Assembly (NCBI GenBank): GCA_021159125.1
Contig: JAGGSL010000021.1
Coordinates: 1-11,758 of the forward strand
Source of the DNA: Thermoplasmata archaeon
Lineage (GTDB): Archaea; Thermoplasmatota; E2; UBA202; DSCA01
Direction: 5' to 3'
Length of the DNA: 11,758 bases
This document shows, piece by piece, positions 1 through 5,678 of this stretch. The first letter of the stretch is position 1. Each line of letters opens with the position of its first letter. The notes below the pieces were generated by a model. That model did not search any database, was not told the DNA's origin, and worked only from the letters and a program-made list of their open reading frames with translations. The position numbers and the translations under genes are program-made.

Positions 1-603
1 GATATAGAATTAAAAGAATATCCACCAGCAGGGATAGTAGGGATAATGGAGAATGATGGGAAGGAATTCAAATATTTTTTCTATTCTTCTCCTTTCCTGC
101 GCAAGAGAGATTATGTATGGGGGATGAATTTTCACAAAGGGGAAGATTTTAAGGAACTTGAAAACTATCTAAAGAATTTTGATGGAGTAATTGTAGGTTT
201 CGGTATTCTCGGAACAGATTATCCATTACTTGCAAAAGAGATAAATTTAGAAAGGGTGATAAAAAAAACTTTTGATATTTGTCTTTTCTTGAGATGGAAA
301 AGCAAAATTCATAAGATGTATCAACTAAACGATTTAGCAAAATGCAATTTTAATCAAGAAAAATTACCTTGGCGTACTAAAAGGAAAGGATATAGAAGGG
401 GATTCATTAGTAGGATTATAAAGTACAACAAAAACGATTGCTACCTTACAAGCCGTTTGTATCTTAAAATGGTGAATCTCCGACCAATTATTACTCCATA
501 TGAAGAAATACAGATAGAGAGAAGAGATTTAAGATATATACTGAACTATACACCTATGATGACGTATCCTCAATTCTTTGAGAAGTTTGTTGAGAAAATA
601 TAA
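1..603 (+). CDS. RNase H-fold DEDDy-type 3'-5' exonuclease, 5' end outside window
   Basis: The first in-window Met is at 46, but the frame is open back to base 1, and those 15 codons begin Asp-Ile-Glu, the DxE Exo I motif of DEDD exonucleases. The gene therefore starts left of the window and probably lacks only a short N-terminus here. Counting from the Met at 46, an Exo II-like segment follows at residues 45-62 (VGFGILGTDYPLL, Asp58), then a DI element at 77-78 and a Tyr-x3-Asp Exo III motif at 127-131 (YNKND). This order matches the YprB/RNase_H_2-type nucleases, metal-dependent enzymes that trim nucleic acid from the 3' end. The usual Asn and Phe/Tyr of Exo II are Gly and Thr here, so the active site is slightly atypical. 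The stop overlaps the upstream-extended frame of the next gene, so the two are probably co-transcribed. The gene is AT-rich compared with the rest of the window. Family assignment rests on motifs only; substrate is unknown. Confidence 0.62.
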   Translation, partial: DIELKEYPPAGIVGIMENDGKEFKYFFYSSPFLRKRDYVWGMNFHKGEDFKELENYLKNFDGVIVGFGILGTDYPLLAKEINLERVIKKTFDICLFLRWKSKIHKMYQLNDLAKCNFNQEKLPWRTKRKGYRRGFISRIIKYNKNDCYLTSRLYLKMVNLRPIITPYEEIQIERRDLRYILNYTPMMTYPQFFEKFVEKI

Positions 604-624
604 AATTGCCCCCATATTTACTTT

Positions 625-630
625 GGGAGA
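625..630 (+). promoter_or_regulatory. Shine-Dalgarno sequence fixing start at 635
   Basis: GGGAGA lies 4 bases before the ATG at 635. It supports 635, and not the upstream in-frame ATG at 578 inside the preceding gene, as the start of the helix-hairpin-helix protein. Confidence 0.55.
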
Positions 631-634
631 TAAG

Positions 635-1216
635 ATGAAACCGGAAATAAAATGGAAGGAGTATACAGAAATCGATATGAAGCCCAAAGAATTTGTTAAA
701 TTCGTAGCTCCAAAAATAGGGAAGGAACAGCCATTTGAAGATATCAAAGCCTTTAGAGACAGAGGATATTTAACACTTGAAGAATTTTTAAAGCTTGCAC
801 TTTGTAAATCGCCGCGACCAAAACCCCATTATCTAAAAAACAAACCTAAAGATGTTGAAAATATTACACGTAAGGCTTTCGAACAAAAAAAGCTTGATGA
901 CATTATATTAACATTGACGGAATTAGAGGGAGTAGGTATTCCAGTTGCAAGCTATATATTAACTGCTTGGAACCCAATGGATTACGGGACATATGATATT
1001 AGAATGCAGAAAATTTTGCCAGAATGCGAAGGTTTCAAAGAACCAGAAAAGAAAAGTAATGACCTGGAATGGTATAAAGCAGAGTTACATCTCTTGAGAA
1101 AATGGAAGAAGGAATTAGGCATTAAAACTTGTAGACAAATTGAATATGCGTTATGGAGATTTCAGCAAATGAAAGGAGATCGTGACGAAATTCATAAAAC
1201 TAAAATTAATATCTGA
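635..1216 (+). CDS. Helix-hairpin-helix (HhH-GPD-like) protein
   Basis: A protein of 193 residues from the ATG at 635. That ATG is chosen because a GGGAGA ribosome site precedes it and the longer form from 578 would overlap the upstream nuclease by 26 bases. Residues about 93-125 read Leu-x2-Leu-x-Gly-Val-Gly, then Ala-Ser-x-Ile-Leu-Thr, then Pro-x2-Tyr and Tyr-Asp-Ile-Arg (Asp121). This resembles the hairpin plus downstream Asp of HhH-GPD base-excision glycosylases, where the hairpin grips the DNA backbone and the Asp is catalytic. No Cys4 Fe-S cluster of the MutY/Nth type is present, and the usual glycosylase N-terminal helices are not recognisable. It could be a diverged glycosylase or only a DNA-binding HhH protein. 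It lies directly after a nuclease gene in the same AT-rich block, which suggests nucleic-acid processing, but no function can be assigned. Confidence 0.55.
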   Translation: MKPEIKWKEYTEIDMKPKEFVKFVAPKIGKEQPFEDIKAFRDRGYLTLEEFLKLALCKSPRPKPHYLKNKPKDVENITRKAFEQKKLDDIILTLTELEGVGIPVASYILTAWNPMDYGTYDIRMQKILPECEGFKEPEKKSNDLEWYKAELHLLRKWKKELGIKTCRQIEYALWRFQQMKGDRDEIHKTKINI

Positions 1217-1298
1217 TTTTGGTTTAAGTTATACCATTTTGACCCTGAGAAAGGGGCAGTCAAACATAATGTTGCCATTTTCTTAACAATAGTTAACA

Positions 1299-1306
1299 TT
1301 AAATAC
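1299..1306 (+). promoter_or_regulatory. Archaeal TATA box for the PKD-like gene
   Basis: TTAAATAC is centred about 24-25 bases before the ATG at 1327. With archaeal start-site geometry, transcription would begin at or next to the ATG, giving a leaderless mRNA. No Shine-Dalgarno precedes this ATG, which agrees. The remaining 110-base spacer after 1216 shows no gene. Confidence 0.55.
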
Positions 1307-1326
1307 TATCATGGAATAAGTATAAT

Positions 1327-1815
1327 ATGGAACTTAAGCGCATGTTTGCATTTTTGGTGGTATTTTTATTGGGGGCTGTTGCTGTTTCATCTGGGATGAT
1401 GCTGACGGCAGATGCTGGCAGCACTTACAACAATCCGCCAGACCCTCCTGTGATAACAGGGCCAACATCCGGCAAAATCGGAGTTGAATATACATATAAC
1501 ATAACTCTCAACGACCCTGACGGAGACCATATGACAAAACTTGAGGTTGATTTCGGCAACGGCAATTTATCACTGTATGAATGCGGCTGCAGAGACCCTC
1601 CATGGCTGCCGGGCACAACCCTGCAGGTTTCACATACATGGGAGAAATCGGGCGATTACGTTGTAAAGGCAAGAGTCATGGACATATACTGGGAGTGGAG
1701 CGACTGGGGCACCCTGCAGGTAACAATGCCAAAATATCATGGCATGCTAACATTTCTTGAAAAAATAAACGAGTGGTTTGTTTCAATAATCGGAAGAAGC
1801 ATTATACCATTTTAA
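1327..1815 (+). CDS. Secreted PKD/Ig-like domain protein
   Basis: A 162-residue exported protein. Residues 1-30 form a signal peptide: basic start with Lys4 and Arg5, a hydrophobic core about 6-22, and a likely cleavage near Ala-Asp-Ala at 28-30. Residues about 37-133 form one beta-sandwich of the PKD type. It shows a Pro-rich lead-in, Pro-x-Ser-Gly then Gly-x2-Tyr-x-Tyr, an Asp-Pro-Asp-Gly-Asp acidic loop at 63-67, Val-Asp-Phe-Gly-Asn-Gly in place of the common DWGDG, a Trp-x2-Ser-Gly-x-Tyr strand, and Trp-Ser-Asp-Trp near the end. Two cysteines (Cys86, Cys88) lie in an inserted loop. The C-terminal 25 residues are hydrophobic with few charges and end in Ile-Ile-Pro-Phe, so they may anchor the protein or act as a sorting tail. 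Such domains usually mediate surface adhesion or structure; no enzyme is attached. It is probably a single-gene transcript. Confidence 0.7.
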   Translation: MELKRMFAFLVVFLLGAVAVSSGMMLTADAGSTYNNPPDPPVITGPTSGKIGVEYTYNITLNDPDGDHMTKLEVDFGNGNLSLYECGCRDPPWLPGTTLQVSHTWEKSGDYVVKARVMDIYWEWSDWGTLQVTMPKYHGMLTFLEKINEWFVSIIGRSIIPF

Positions 1816-1826
1816 AATAAACAAAT

Positions 1827-1834
1827 CTAAATAT
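1827..1834 (+). promoter_or_regulatory. TATA box for the small membrane protein/YbjQ unit
   Basis: CTAAATAT is centred 26-27 bases before the ATG at 1857, the standard archaeal distance from TATA to start of transcription. It implies a leaderless mRNA beginning at 1857, and it overlaps the alternative ATG at 1833, arguing against that start. Confidence 0.5.
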
Positions 1835-1856
1835 GAGATGCATTATTAAAGAAAAC

Positions 1857-2084
1857 ATGGATACTGCAAAGTTGGTCGGGCTGGCATTTCTTGGTGGTGG
1901 CATATTCCTGCTCATTGCTTACGGCATTTACAAAGCACTGGAGAACGTGACCAGCATAGACCCTGTCATTCTTATATCATCGCTGGCGATTCTTTTCGGC
2001 ATTGTTGTATTGCTCATTGCAACTGCAATGGATAGAAAGAGCGGGGAAGAGAAAAAAATAAAGAAGGAGGATCTGGAACCATGA
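1857..2084 (+). CDS. Small two-helix membrane protein
   Basis: Not a recognised family. From the ATG at 1857 the protein has 75 residues. An in-frame ATG at 1833 would add eight residues but lies on the likely TATA box. There are two hydrophobic segments, about residues 5-25 and 36-58, joined by a short polar loop, then a charged lysine- and glutamate-rich tail of about 17 residues that is probably cytoplasmic. No cysteines or catalytic motifs are seen. The last four bases (ATGA) overlap the start of the YbjQ-family gene, so the two are translationally coupled and may form a membrane protein plus soluble partner pair. Confidence 0.7.
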   Translation: MDTAKLVGLAFLGGGIFLLIAYGIYKALENVTSIDPVILISSLAILFGIVVLLIATAMDRKSGEEKKIKKEDLEP

Positions 2085-2395
2085 TAATAGTAAATACAGA
2101 TTTCATTCCGGGAAAGGAAATAAAGGAAACGTTGGGGCTTGTAAGAGGAAACACCATACAGGCAAAGAATATCGGAAAAGACATAGTTGCTGGCTTTCGG
2201 CAGCTCGTGGGCGGAGAAATAAAAGAATACACCGAAATGCTCAGCGAGGCAAGGGAGATAGCATTGCAGAGAATGGTGGATAAGGCTGAAAAGCTCGGGG
2301 CAGATGCTGTCATAAACGTGCGTTTTATGACCTCGGCAGTCATGGGGGGAGCTGCAGAAATTCTTGCATACGGCACTGCGGTGAAACTGGAATAA
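2081..2395 (+). CDS. YbjQ/UPF0145 family protein
   Basis: A 104-residue protein of full family length. It shows the features of the YbjQ (UPF0145, 'putative heavy-metal-binding') family: an N-terminal strand, Gly-x-Val-Arg-Gly (20-24), the helix with Tyr-Thr-x-Met-Leu-x2-Ala-Arg, Ala-x2-Leu-Gly-Ala-Asp-Ala-Val (68-75), and a final strand ending in Tyr-Gly-Thr-Ala-Val. Family members are known to assemble into ring-shaped oligomers; their biochemical role is unproven. This copy has no Cys or His, so metal binding by side-chain thiolates is unlikely. A strong GGAGG at 2066-2070 precedes the ATG by 10 bases. The start overlaps the membrane protein gene, and the stop abuts the stop of a minus-strand gene. 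Confidence 0.88.
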   Translation: MIIVNTDFIPGKEIKETLGLVRGNTIQAKNIGKDIVAGFRQLVGGEIKEYTEMLSEAREIALQRMVDKAEKLGADAVINVRFMTSAVMGGAAEILAYGTAVKLE

Positions 2396-2890
2396 TCATT
2401 CGACTGCTCTGCATGATTCTATCAACTCTATCAATTTTCCCTCCACAACAGAGGCGAGAATGGTGTAAAAAGTCAGGGCAGCGACAAAAGCGGCGCCGAA
2501 GTAATAAATCATCAGGGGAAGCAAAGGAATTTTCACAGCCCTGTTGTAAAGAAAAACGGCAATAAGCCCGTCTCTCATTCCCTGCTCTCTCAGATTTTTC
2601 AGCAGAGGATACCAGACGTATATCGAGCCGTGGCTTATTATTCCGAATGATACGGCCAGAATCCATCCTTTTATTCCGGATTCCTTCCCTAGATGTTTTG
2701 ATACTGTGCTGGGTTTCAATAAATAATTTGAAATCCACATAAGCAATATTACCATTGCAAGCACAGGAAGAATCTGGATAAATATATCCTGGCTTATCTG
2801 AAGCGCCCTGTATATCCTCTCATTATCAAAGAAAAACAAAATGCCGTACAACGCAATGATAAAAACAAGGAAATACAATCCGTACTGCAA
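2396..2890 (-). CDS. Permease, C-terminal half (ArsP/DUF318-like)
   Basis: A membrane protein of about 164 residues matching the second half of the predicted permease family PF03773 (DUF318/ArsP-like). It has about four to five hydrophobic helices (about 3-21, 36-58, 74-96, 107-127, 128-150). A characteristic segment includes Gly-Ile-Ile-Ser-His-Gly-Ser-Ile-Tyr-Val-Trp-Tyr-Pro (83-95), then Leu-Tyr-Asn-Arg-Ala-Val-Lys-Ile-Pro (114-122). The first half is encoded just upstream, so the two chains probably assemble into one transporter. The start is uncertain: 2890 is a TTG, the frame stays open upstream without an ATG, and the nearest purine-rich ribosome site (AAGGA) is about 20 bases away. 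A CTG at 2920 is an alternative. Substrate is unknown. Only one Cys is present, near the C-terminus, so a thiol-based metalloid site is not evident. The stop abuts the convergent YbjQ-family gene. Confidence 0.68.
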   Translation of the reverse strand: MQYGLYFLVFIIALYGILFFFDNERIYRALQISQDIFIQILPVLAMVILLMWISNYLLKPSTVSKHLGKESGIKGWILAVSFGIISHGSIYVWYPLLKNLREQGMRDGLIAVFLYNRAVKIPLLPLMIYYFGAAFVAALTFYTILASVVEGKLIELIESCRAVE

Positions 2891-2916
2891 TGTTTTGTTA
2901 CTCTGCTTTTTTTCCT

Positions 2917-3363
2917 TCAGTTTATCACCCCGATTGTCATAACGGTTGCCAGCGCTACAAGAATCGCCAGAATGAAACTCAGCCCATTTCTGGCAAGAGC
3001 AAATTTCTTCCCCAACAAAGCTGCTTCAGCGGGCAACTGGACCATCCCGACGGTCACCCACGCCACAATAAATGAGGTTACTGCAAACAGACTTATTCCG
3101 TCATCCACCAGCCCTTTCCCTATTATGTAACTGGTTATTGGGTTGCCCGTAGAAATGCTTCCTATTACGGAACCAAGCAGCGCATCCTGAAGCGGCTGCC
3201 CCGAAAAAACAGATTTAATCATCTCAGGCGTTACATAAACTTTGAACAATCCCAGCATTAAAATAATGCCGGCAAGCATCGGGAGCATCACTCCGAAACT
3301 TCTTATGGTTTTAAAGAAGGAAGTAGCAATTCTCTTTTTTATTTTCTCATCCATTGTATCCAT
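2917..3363 (-). CDS. Permease, N-terminal half (ArsP/DUF318-like)
   Basis: A membrane protein of 148 residues corresponding to one half of the PF03773-type permeases, which are usually single chains of about 300 residues or more. Hydrophobic segments lie at about 23-44, 60-82, 90-110 and 127-147. The signature stretch at about 67-84 contains Gly-Ser-Ile-Ser-Thr-Gly-Asn-Pro-Ile-Thr-Ser-Tyr, followed by Ala-Trp-Val-Thr-Val-Gly and Leu-Pro-Ala-Glu. The ATG at 3363 follows the TGA of the radical SAM gene with no gap; a second ATG at 3354 is possible. The partner half begins about 26 bases downstream in another frame. The stop precedes a seven-A run in reading direction, so a miscounted homopolymer cannot explain the split. 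It is co-transcribed with the radical SAM and methyltransferase genes. Confidence 0.72.
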   Translation of the reverse strand: MDTMDEKIKKRIATSFFKTIRSFGVMLPMLAGIILMLGLFKVYVTPEMIKSVFSGQPLQDALLGSVIGSISTGNPITSYIIGKGLVDDGISLFAVTSFIVAWVTVGMVQLPAEAALLGKKFALARNGLSFILAILVALATVMTIGVIN

Positions 3364-4314
3364 TCAATACTTACTGGATAACTTCCTCATATAAAATTTG
3401 TTTCCCTGATATTCCGTCTCAATGAGCTTATTTTCTTTCAGCAACTTTTCGACAACATCCCAGCCAGCTTTTGCTTTTTCCAGAAACTCTTTTACGGCAT
3501 TCTCCCTCATGGGATGGACGGACATTATGCCAAGCAGATCCTCTTCAACATTTCCTGTAAATGCAAAGGCATTTCCTTCATATCCAATGAGATATTCCAC
3601 ATTTATTTTCTTTCCCTTAAAAATCTGAAATGCAGCATTTATTTTCTCTTCAGATGCAGGCTTGATATTTTCTGCAGGCGGTCTCGTAGGAATTGAAATG
3701 TAACTCTTTCTGGGGCTTAACCCATGTACGAAAGATGCAATGTTTTCTATCTCTTCATATCCATCGTTGACCCCGTCAATGAGCATTGTCTCTGTGGCCA
3801 ACTCTCCTTCAAAATTTCGCGAAAAAATTTGCATGCCTTCCAATATTTCATCAAGGCTAAGTTTTCCGTGCGGTCTGTCCACCCTGCGCCATATGTCCTT
3901 GCTGGCAGCATCAACTTTCAGCGAAACCCAGTCGGCTTTGTATAGCTCGTTTCTCACGTCTTCCCGCCATATCAGGGAAGCATTGGTTATCACGGCTATT
4001 TTTATCCCCAATTGCTTCAGCCCTTCTATCTCCTTCCCGAGGTTGATATCAAGAGTCGGCTCCCCGTCAGGCACAAAAGTGAGGTAATCTATATGCTCTC
4101 CTGCATTTTCTGCCTCTTTCACCTTCCTCTTTACCTCTTCAATTACTCTATCTGTGTCATAAAATTTTTCTCTTTCCACCTGCATTTTCAGAGTCCTTCC
4201 GAGCTGGCAGTATATGCATGAATAAGTGCATATTTTGGGAGGAATGTTGTTTATTCCCATGCTGCGGCCCAGCCGCCTCGAGGGCACTGGCCCAAATGCT
4301 ATTTCATCATTCAT
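3364..4314 (-). CDS. Radical SAM protein, COG0731-type
   Basis: A complete 316-residue radical SAM enzyme. The cluster motif is Cys29-x3-Cys33-x2-Cys36, which binds the [4Fe-4S] cluster that cleaves S-adenosylmethionine. It is preceded by the family signature Gly-Pro-Val-Pro-Ser-Arg-Arg-Leu-Gly (8-16) and Gly-Ile-Asn-Asn-Ile-Pro-Pro-Lys (20-27). The Gly-Glu-Pro-Thr-Leu motif at 84-88 contacts the SAM amino group. Residues about 255-310 look like a small winged-helix or similar tail, with no extra cysteine cluster. Related proteins are annotated as Fe-S oxidoreductases near the wybutosine enzyme Tyw1, but the reaction of this subgroup is not known. The start overlaps the end of the methyltransferase gene by eight bases (ATGAATGA), and the stop abuts the permease start. 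This implies translational coupling within one operon. Confidence 0.88.
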   Translation of the reverse strand: MNDEIAFGPVPSRRLGRSMGINNIPPKICTYSCIYCQLGRTLKMQVEREKFYDTDRVIEEVKRKVKEAENAGEHIDYLTFVPDGEPTLDINLGKEIEGLKQLGIKIAVITNASLIWREDVRNELYKADWVSLKVDAASKDIWRRVDRPHGKLSLDEILEGMQIFSRNFEGELATETMLIDGVNDGYEEIENIASFVHGLSPRKSYISIPTRPPAENIKPASEEKINAAFQIFKGKKINVEYLIGYEGNAFAFTGNVEEDLLGIMSVHPMRENAVKEFLEKAKAGWDVVEKLLKENKLIETEYQGNKFYMRKLSSKY

Positions 4315-4936
4315 TTTTTATCGCTTCCACCACGTAAAGGCTTGCCTCTTTCGGGTCTGAAGTGTCATAAACCTTTCCGTCTTTTATTCCGAGATAGTAA
4401 CCCTCGCTTTTTATAGAGAAGCGGGAGGCAATGTAATCCCTGATGGCTTTCACGTCCTTATGCTTTATGTTTTTCCGTATGTATGAATCCTTGTTCGAAT
4501 ATTTTTCCGCAAAATAATCAGATGCAGGGTTGAGCATCATGACGAGAATTTTTCCGTTGCGTTTTATAACGCGCTCGCTCTCTTTTATTGCTTTTTTGTA
4601 GTCGTCTATGAATTCCAGAGATGTGAGGTAAAGTATGCAATCGAATGTTTCGTCGTTGAAGTTCATGCTTTGCCCATCACCATAAACCCTATCGATTGAT
4701 TCCGGCGCCAGTTCGAGCATTTCCCGCGATGCATCGAGCCCGACTATCTCCATTTCATCATGCAGGGCTTTTAGCTTTCCTTCAAAAACGGCAGGCCCGC
4801 ATCCAACGCTCAGCAAATGCTTGCAGTCCCCAAGCCTGCTTTCTATGATTTTCAGCTCTTTTCTGAATATTTCCCTTCCGGGACTTTTTTCATAGAATTT
4901 CAGGTAATTTTTTGCTTGGCTGTTTTTCATTTTCAT
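4307..4936 (-). CDS. Class I SAM-dependent methyltransferase
   Basis: A protein of 209 residues with a Rossmann-type methyltransferase fold. Motif I is Leu-Ser-Val-Gly-Cys-Gly-Pro (42-48). The acidic residue ending strand beta-2, which holds the SAM ribose, is Asp68 in Val-Gly-Leu-Asp-Ala-Ser. The post-motif acidic turn is Gly-Asp-Gly-Gln-Ser-Met-Asn-Phe (86-93), followed by Phe-Asp-Cys-Ile-Leu-Tyr (98-103) and an Ile-Lys-Arg-Asn-Gly-Lys turn (124-129). This is the UbiE/Methyltransf_11-like pattern; the acceptor cannot be read from sequence. Cysteines at 38, 46 and 100 do not obviously match the cysteine set of arsenite methyltransferases. ATGs at 4936 and 4930 are both possible; neither has a clear ribosome site. 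It lies 20 bases after the chaperonin-glutaredoxin gene and overlaps the radical SAM gene. Confidence 0.85.
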   Translation of the reverse strand: MKMKNSQAKNYLKFYEKSPGREIFRKELKIIESRLGDCKHLLSVGCGPAVFEGKLKALHDEMEIVGLDASREMLELAPESIDRVYGDGQSMNFNDETFDCILYLTSLEFIDDYKKAIKESERVIKRNGKILVMMLNPASDYFAEKYSNKDSYIRKNIKHKDVKAIRDYIASRFSIKSEGYYLGIKDGKVYDTSDPKEASLYVVEAIKNE

Positions 4937-4956
4937 CAGTTGGCAGGGCAGATGCT

Positions 4957-5667
4957 TTAACCCAGCAAAGCATCAAGCCTTGCAGTGTCAAATCCAACAA
5001 CAGCCTGACCCTTTATTACTGTTACGGGAGTTCCTGTCTGCCCTGAAACTCGTATCATGTCCTGTATCGCAGCCGGATTTTTTGATACATTTATTTCTTT
5101 GAATGAAACACCTTTTGATTTCAAATACTGCTTCGTCCTGGCACACCAGGGGCATCCTTCCGAGGTATATATCACAACTTTCGAACTTCCTGTGCTGAAT
5201 CCATCCTCGCCAAGGGGCTTTGCGCTCAATACCTCATCTGTTCTTAGCATAGAAATCGCAGATTCTCCCGAGCGCTTTATTATTGAGAGGAATTGCTCTG
5301 CAGGAATTACAGGCTTTGCATCCAGTTTTCCCTCAGCCATTAATTTTTTAGCCATGATGACGGCATCTATTGCATCGTTGCCGGAATTTTCTGCAAGAGT
5401 TCTGTATATGCTTTCCATAACGTCAGCTACTCCCTGCATTGCAATTGCTTCCTTCCCTTTTGCGGATATTGCAGCCTTCCTTATTTTATTTGCAATCATC
5501 ATGTAAATTGTACCATAACCCGGAACAGCCCCTGATTCGAGCGCATTTAATACGTTTTTAACCGCTTTCCTTATCTGCTGCTCCATTTCATTCTGCTGGT
5601 TATTTCCGACTCCATGGACAATAATTGTCGTTTTATTCGCGTTTTTAACATCATTCAACAGCACCAT
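4957..5667 (-). CDS. Chaperonin C-terminal segment fused to glutaredoxin domain
   Basis: A protein of 236 residues joining two unrelated domains. Residues about 1-150 match the last part of a group II chaperonin (thermosome/TCP-1): the strand Lys-Thr-Thr-Ile-Ile-Val-His-Gly (12-19), the intermediate-domain helix, and the C-terminal equatorial domain with Arg-Thr-Leu-Ala-Glu-Asn-Ser-Gly-x-Asp-x-Ile-Asp (89-101) and Leu-Arg-Thr-Asp-Glu-Val-Leu (141-147). By alignment from memory, the catalytic Asp of the usual x-Asp-Ala-Leu is Lys34, and the Gly-rich nucleotide loop is Pro-Gly-Tyr-Gly (49-52). Residues about 163-236 are a YruB-like glutaredoxin with redox site Cys172-Pro-Trp-Cys175 and cis-proline Thr213-Pro214-Val. 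The rest of the chaperonin is the preceding gene, in the same frame and separated by TGA plus three codons. GAGGTGAT gives the ATG at 5667 a strong ribosome site. Function is unknown; a redox-regulated partner chain is inferred. Confidence 0.85.
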   Translation of the reverse strand: MVLLNDVKNANKTTIIVHGVGNNQQNEMEQQIRKAVKNVLNALESGAVPGYGTIYMMIANKIRKAAISAKGKEAIAMQGVADVMESIYRTLAENSGNDAIDAVIMAKKLMAEGKLDAKPVIPAEQFLSIIKRSGESAISMLRTDEVLSAKPLGEDGFSTGSSKVVIYTSEGCPWCARTKQYLKSKGVSFKEINVSKNPAAIQDMIRVSGQTGTPVTVIKGQAVVGFDTARLDALLG

Positions 5668-5670
5668 TTT

Positions 5671-5678
5671 ATCACCTC
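5671..5678 (-). promoter_or_regulatory. Shine-Dalgarno overlapping upstream stop codon
   Basis: On the minus strand GAGGTGAT shares its first two bases with the TGA ending the N-terminal chaperonin gene and sits 3 bases before the ATG at 5667. It matches eight bases of the archaeal AGGAGGTGAT consensus. This supports true reinitiation and hence two separate chains, although the spacing to the ATG is short. Confidence 0.7.

Noticed and set aside
578..634. An earlier in-frame ATG at 578 for the HhH protein
   Set aside because: It lies inside the end of the nuclease gene and has no ribosome site, while the ATG at 635 follows GGGAGA; the extra 19 residues are not family-like.
1242..1256. CCCT/AGGG stem after the HhH gene as a terminator
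   Set aside because: Only about four base pairs and no following T-run.
1833..1856. ATG at 1833 as start of the small membrane protein
   Set aside because: It overlaps the probable TATA box CTAAATAT, whose spacing instead predicts transcription starting at the ATG at 1857.
4307..4936. Methyltransferase as arsenite methyltransferase paired with an ArsP exporter
   Set aside because: The three cysteines are not in the pattern expected for ArsM, and the permease halves contain almost no cysteine. Arsenic handling remains only one hypothesis.
5057..5506. Plus-strand frame of about 149 codons opposite the chaperonin-glutaredoxin gene
   Set aside because: Antisense shadow: the minus strand encodes a clearly recognisable glutaredoxin and chaperonin segment, and the plus frame has no known motif or promoter.
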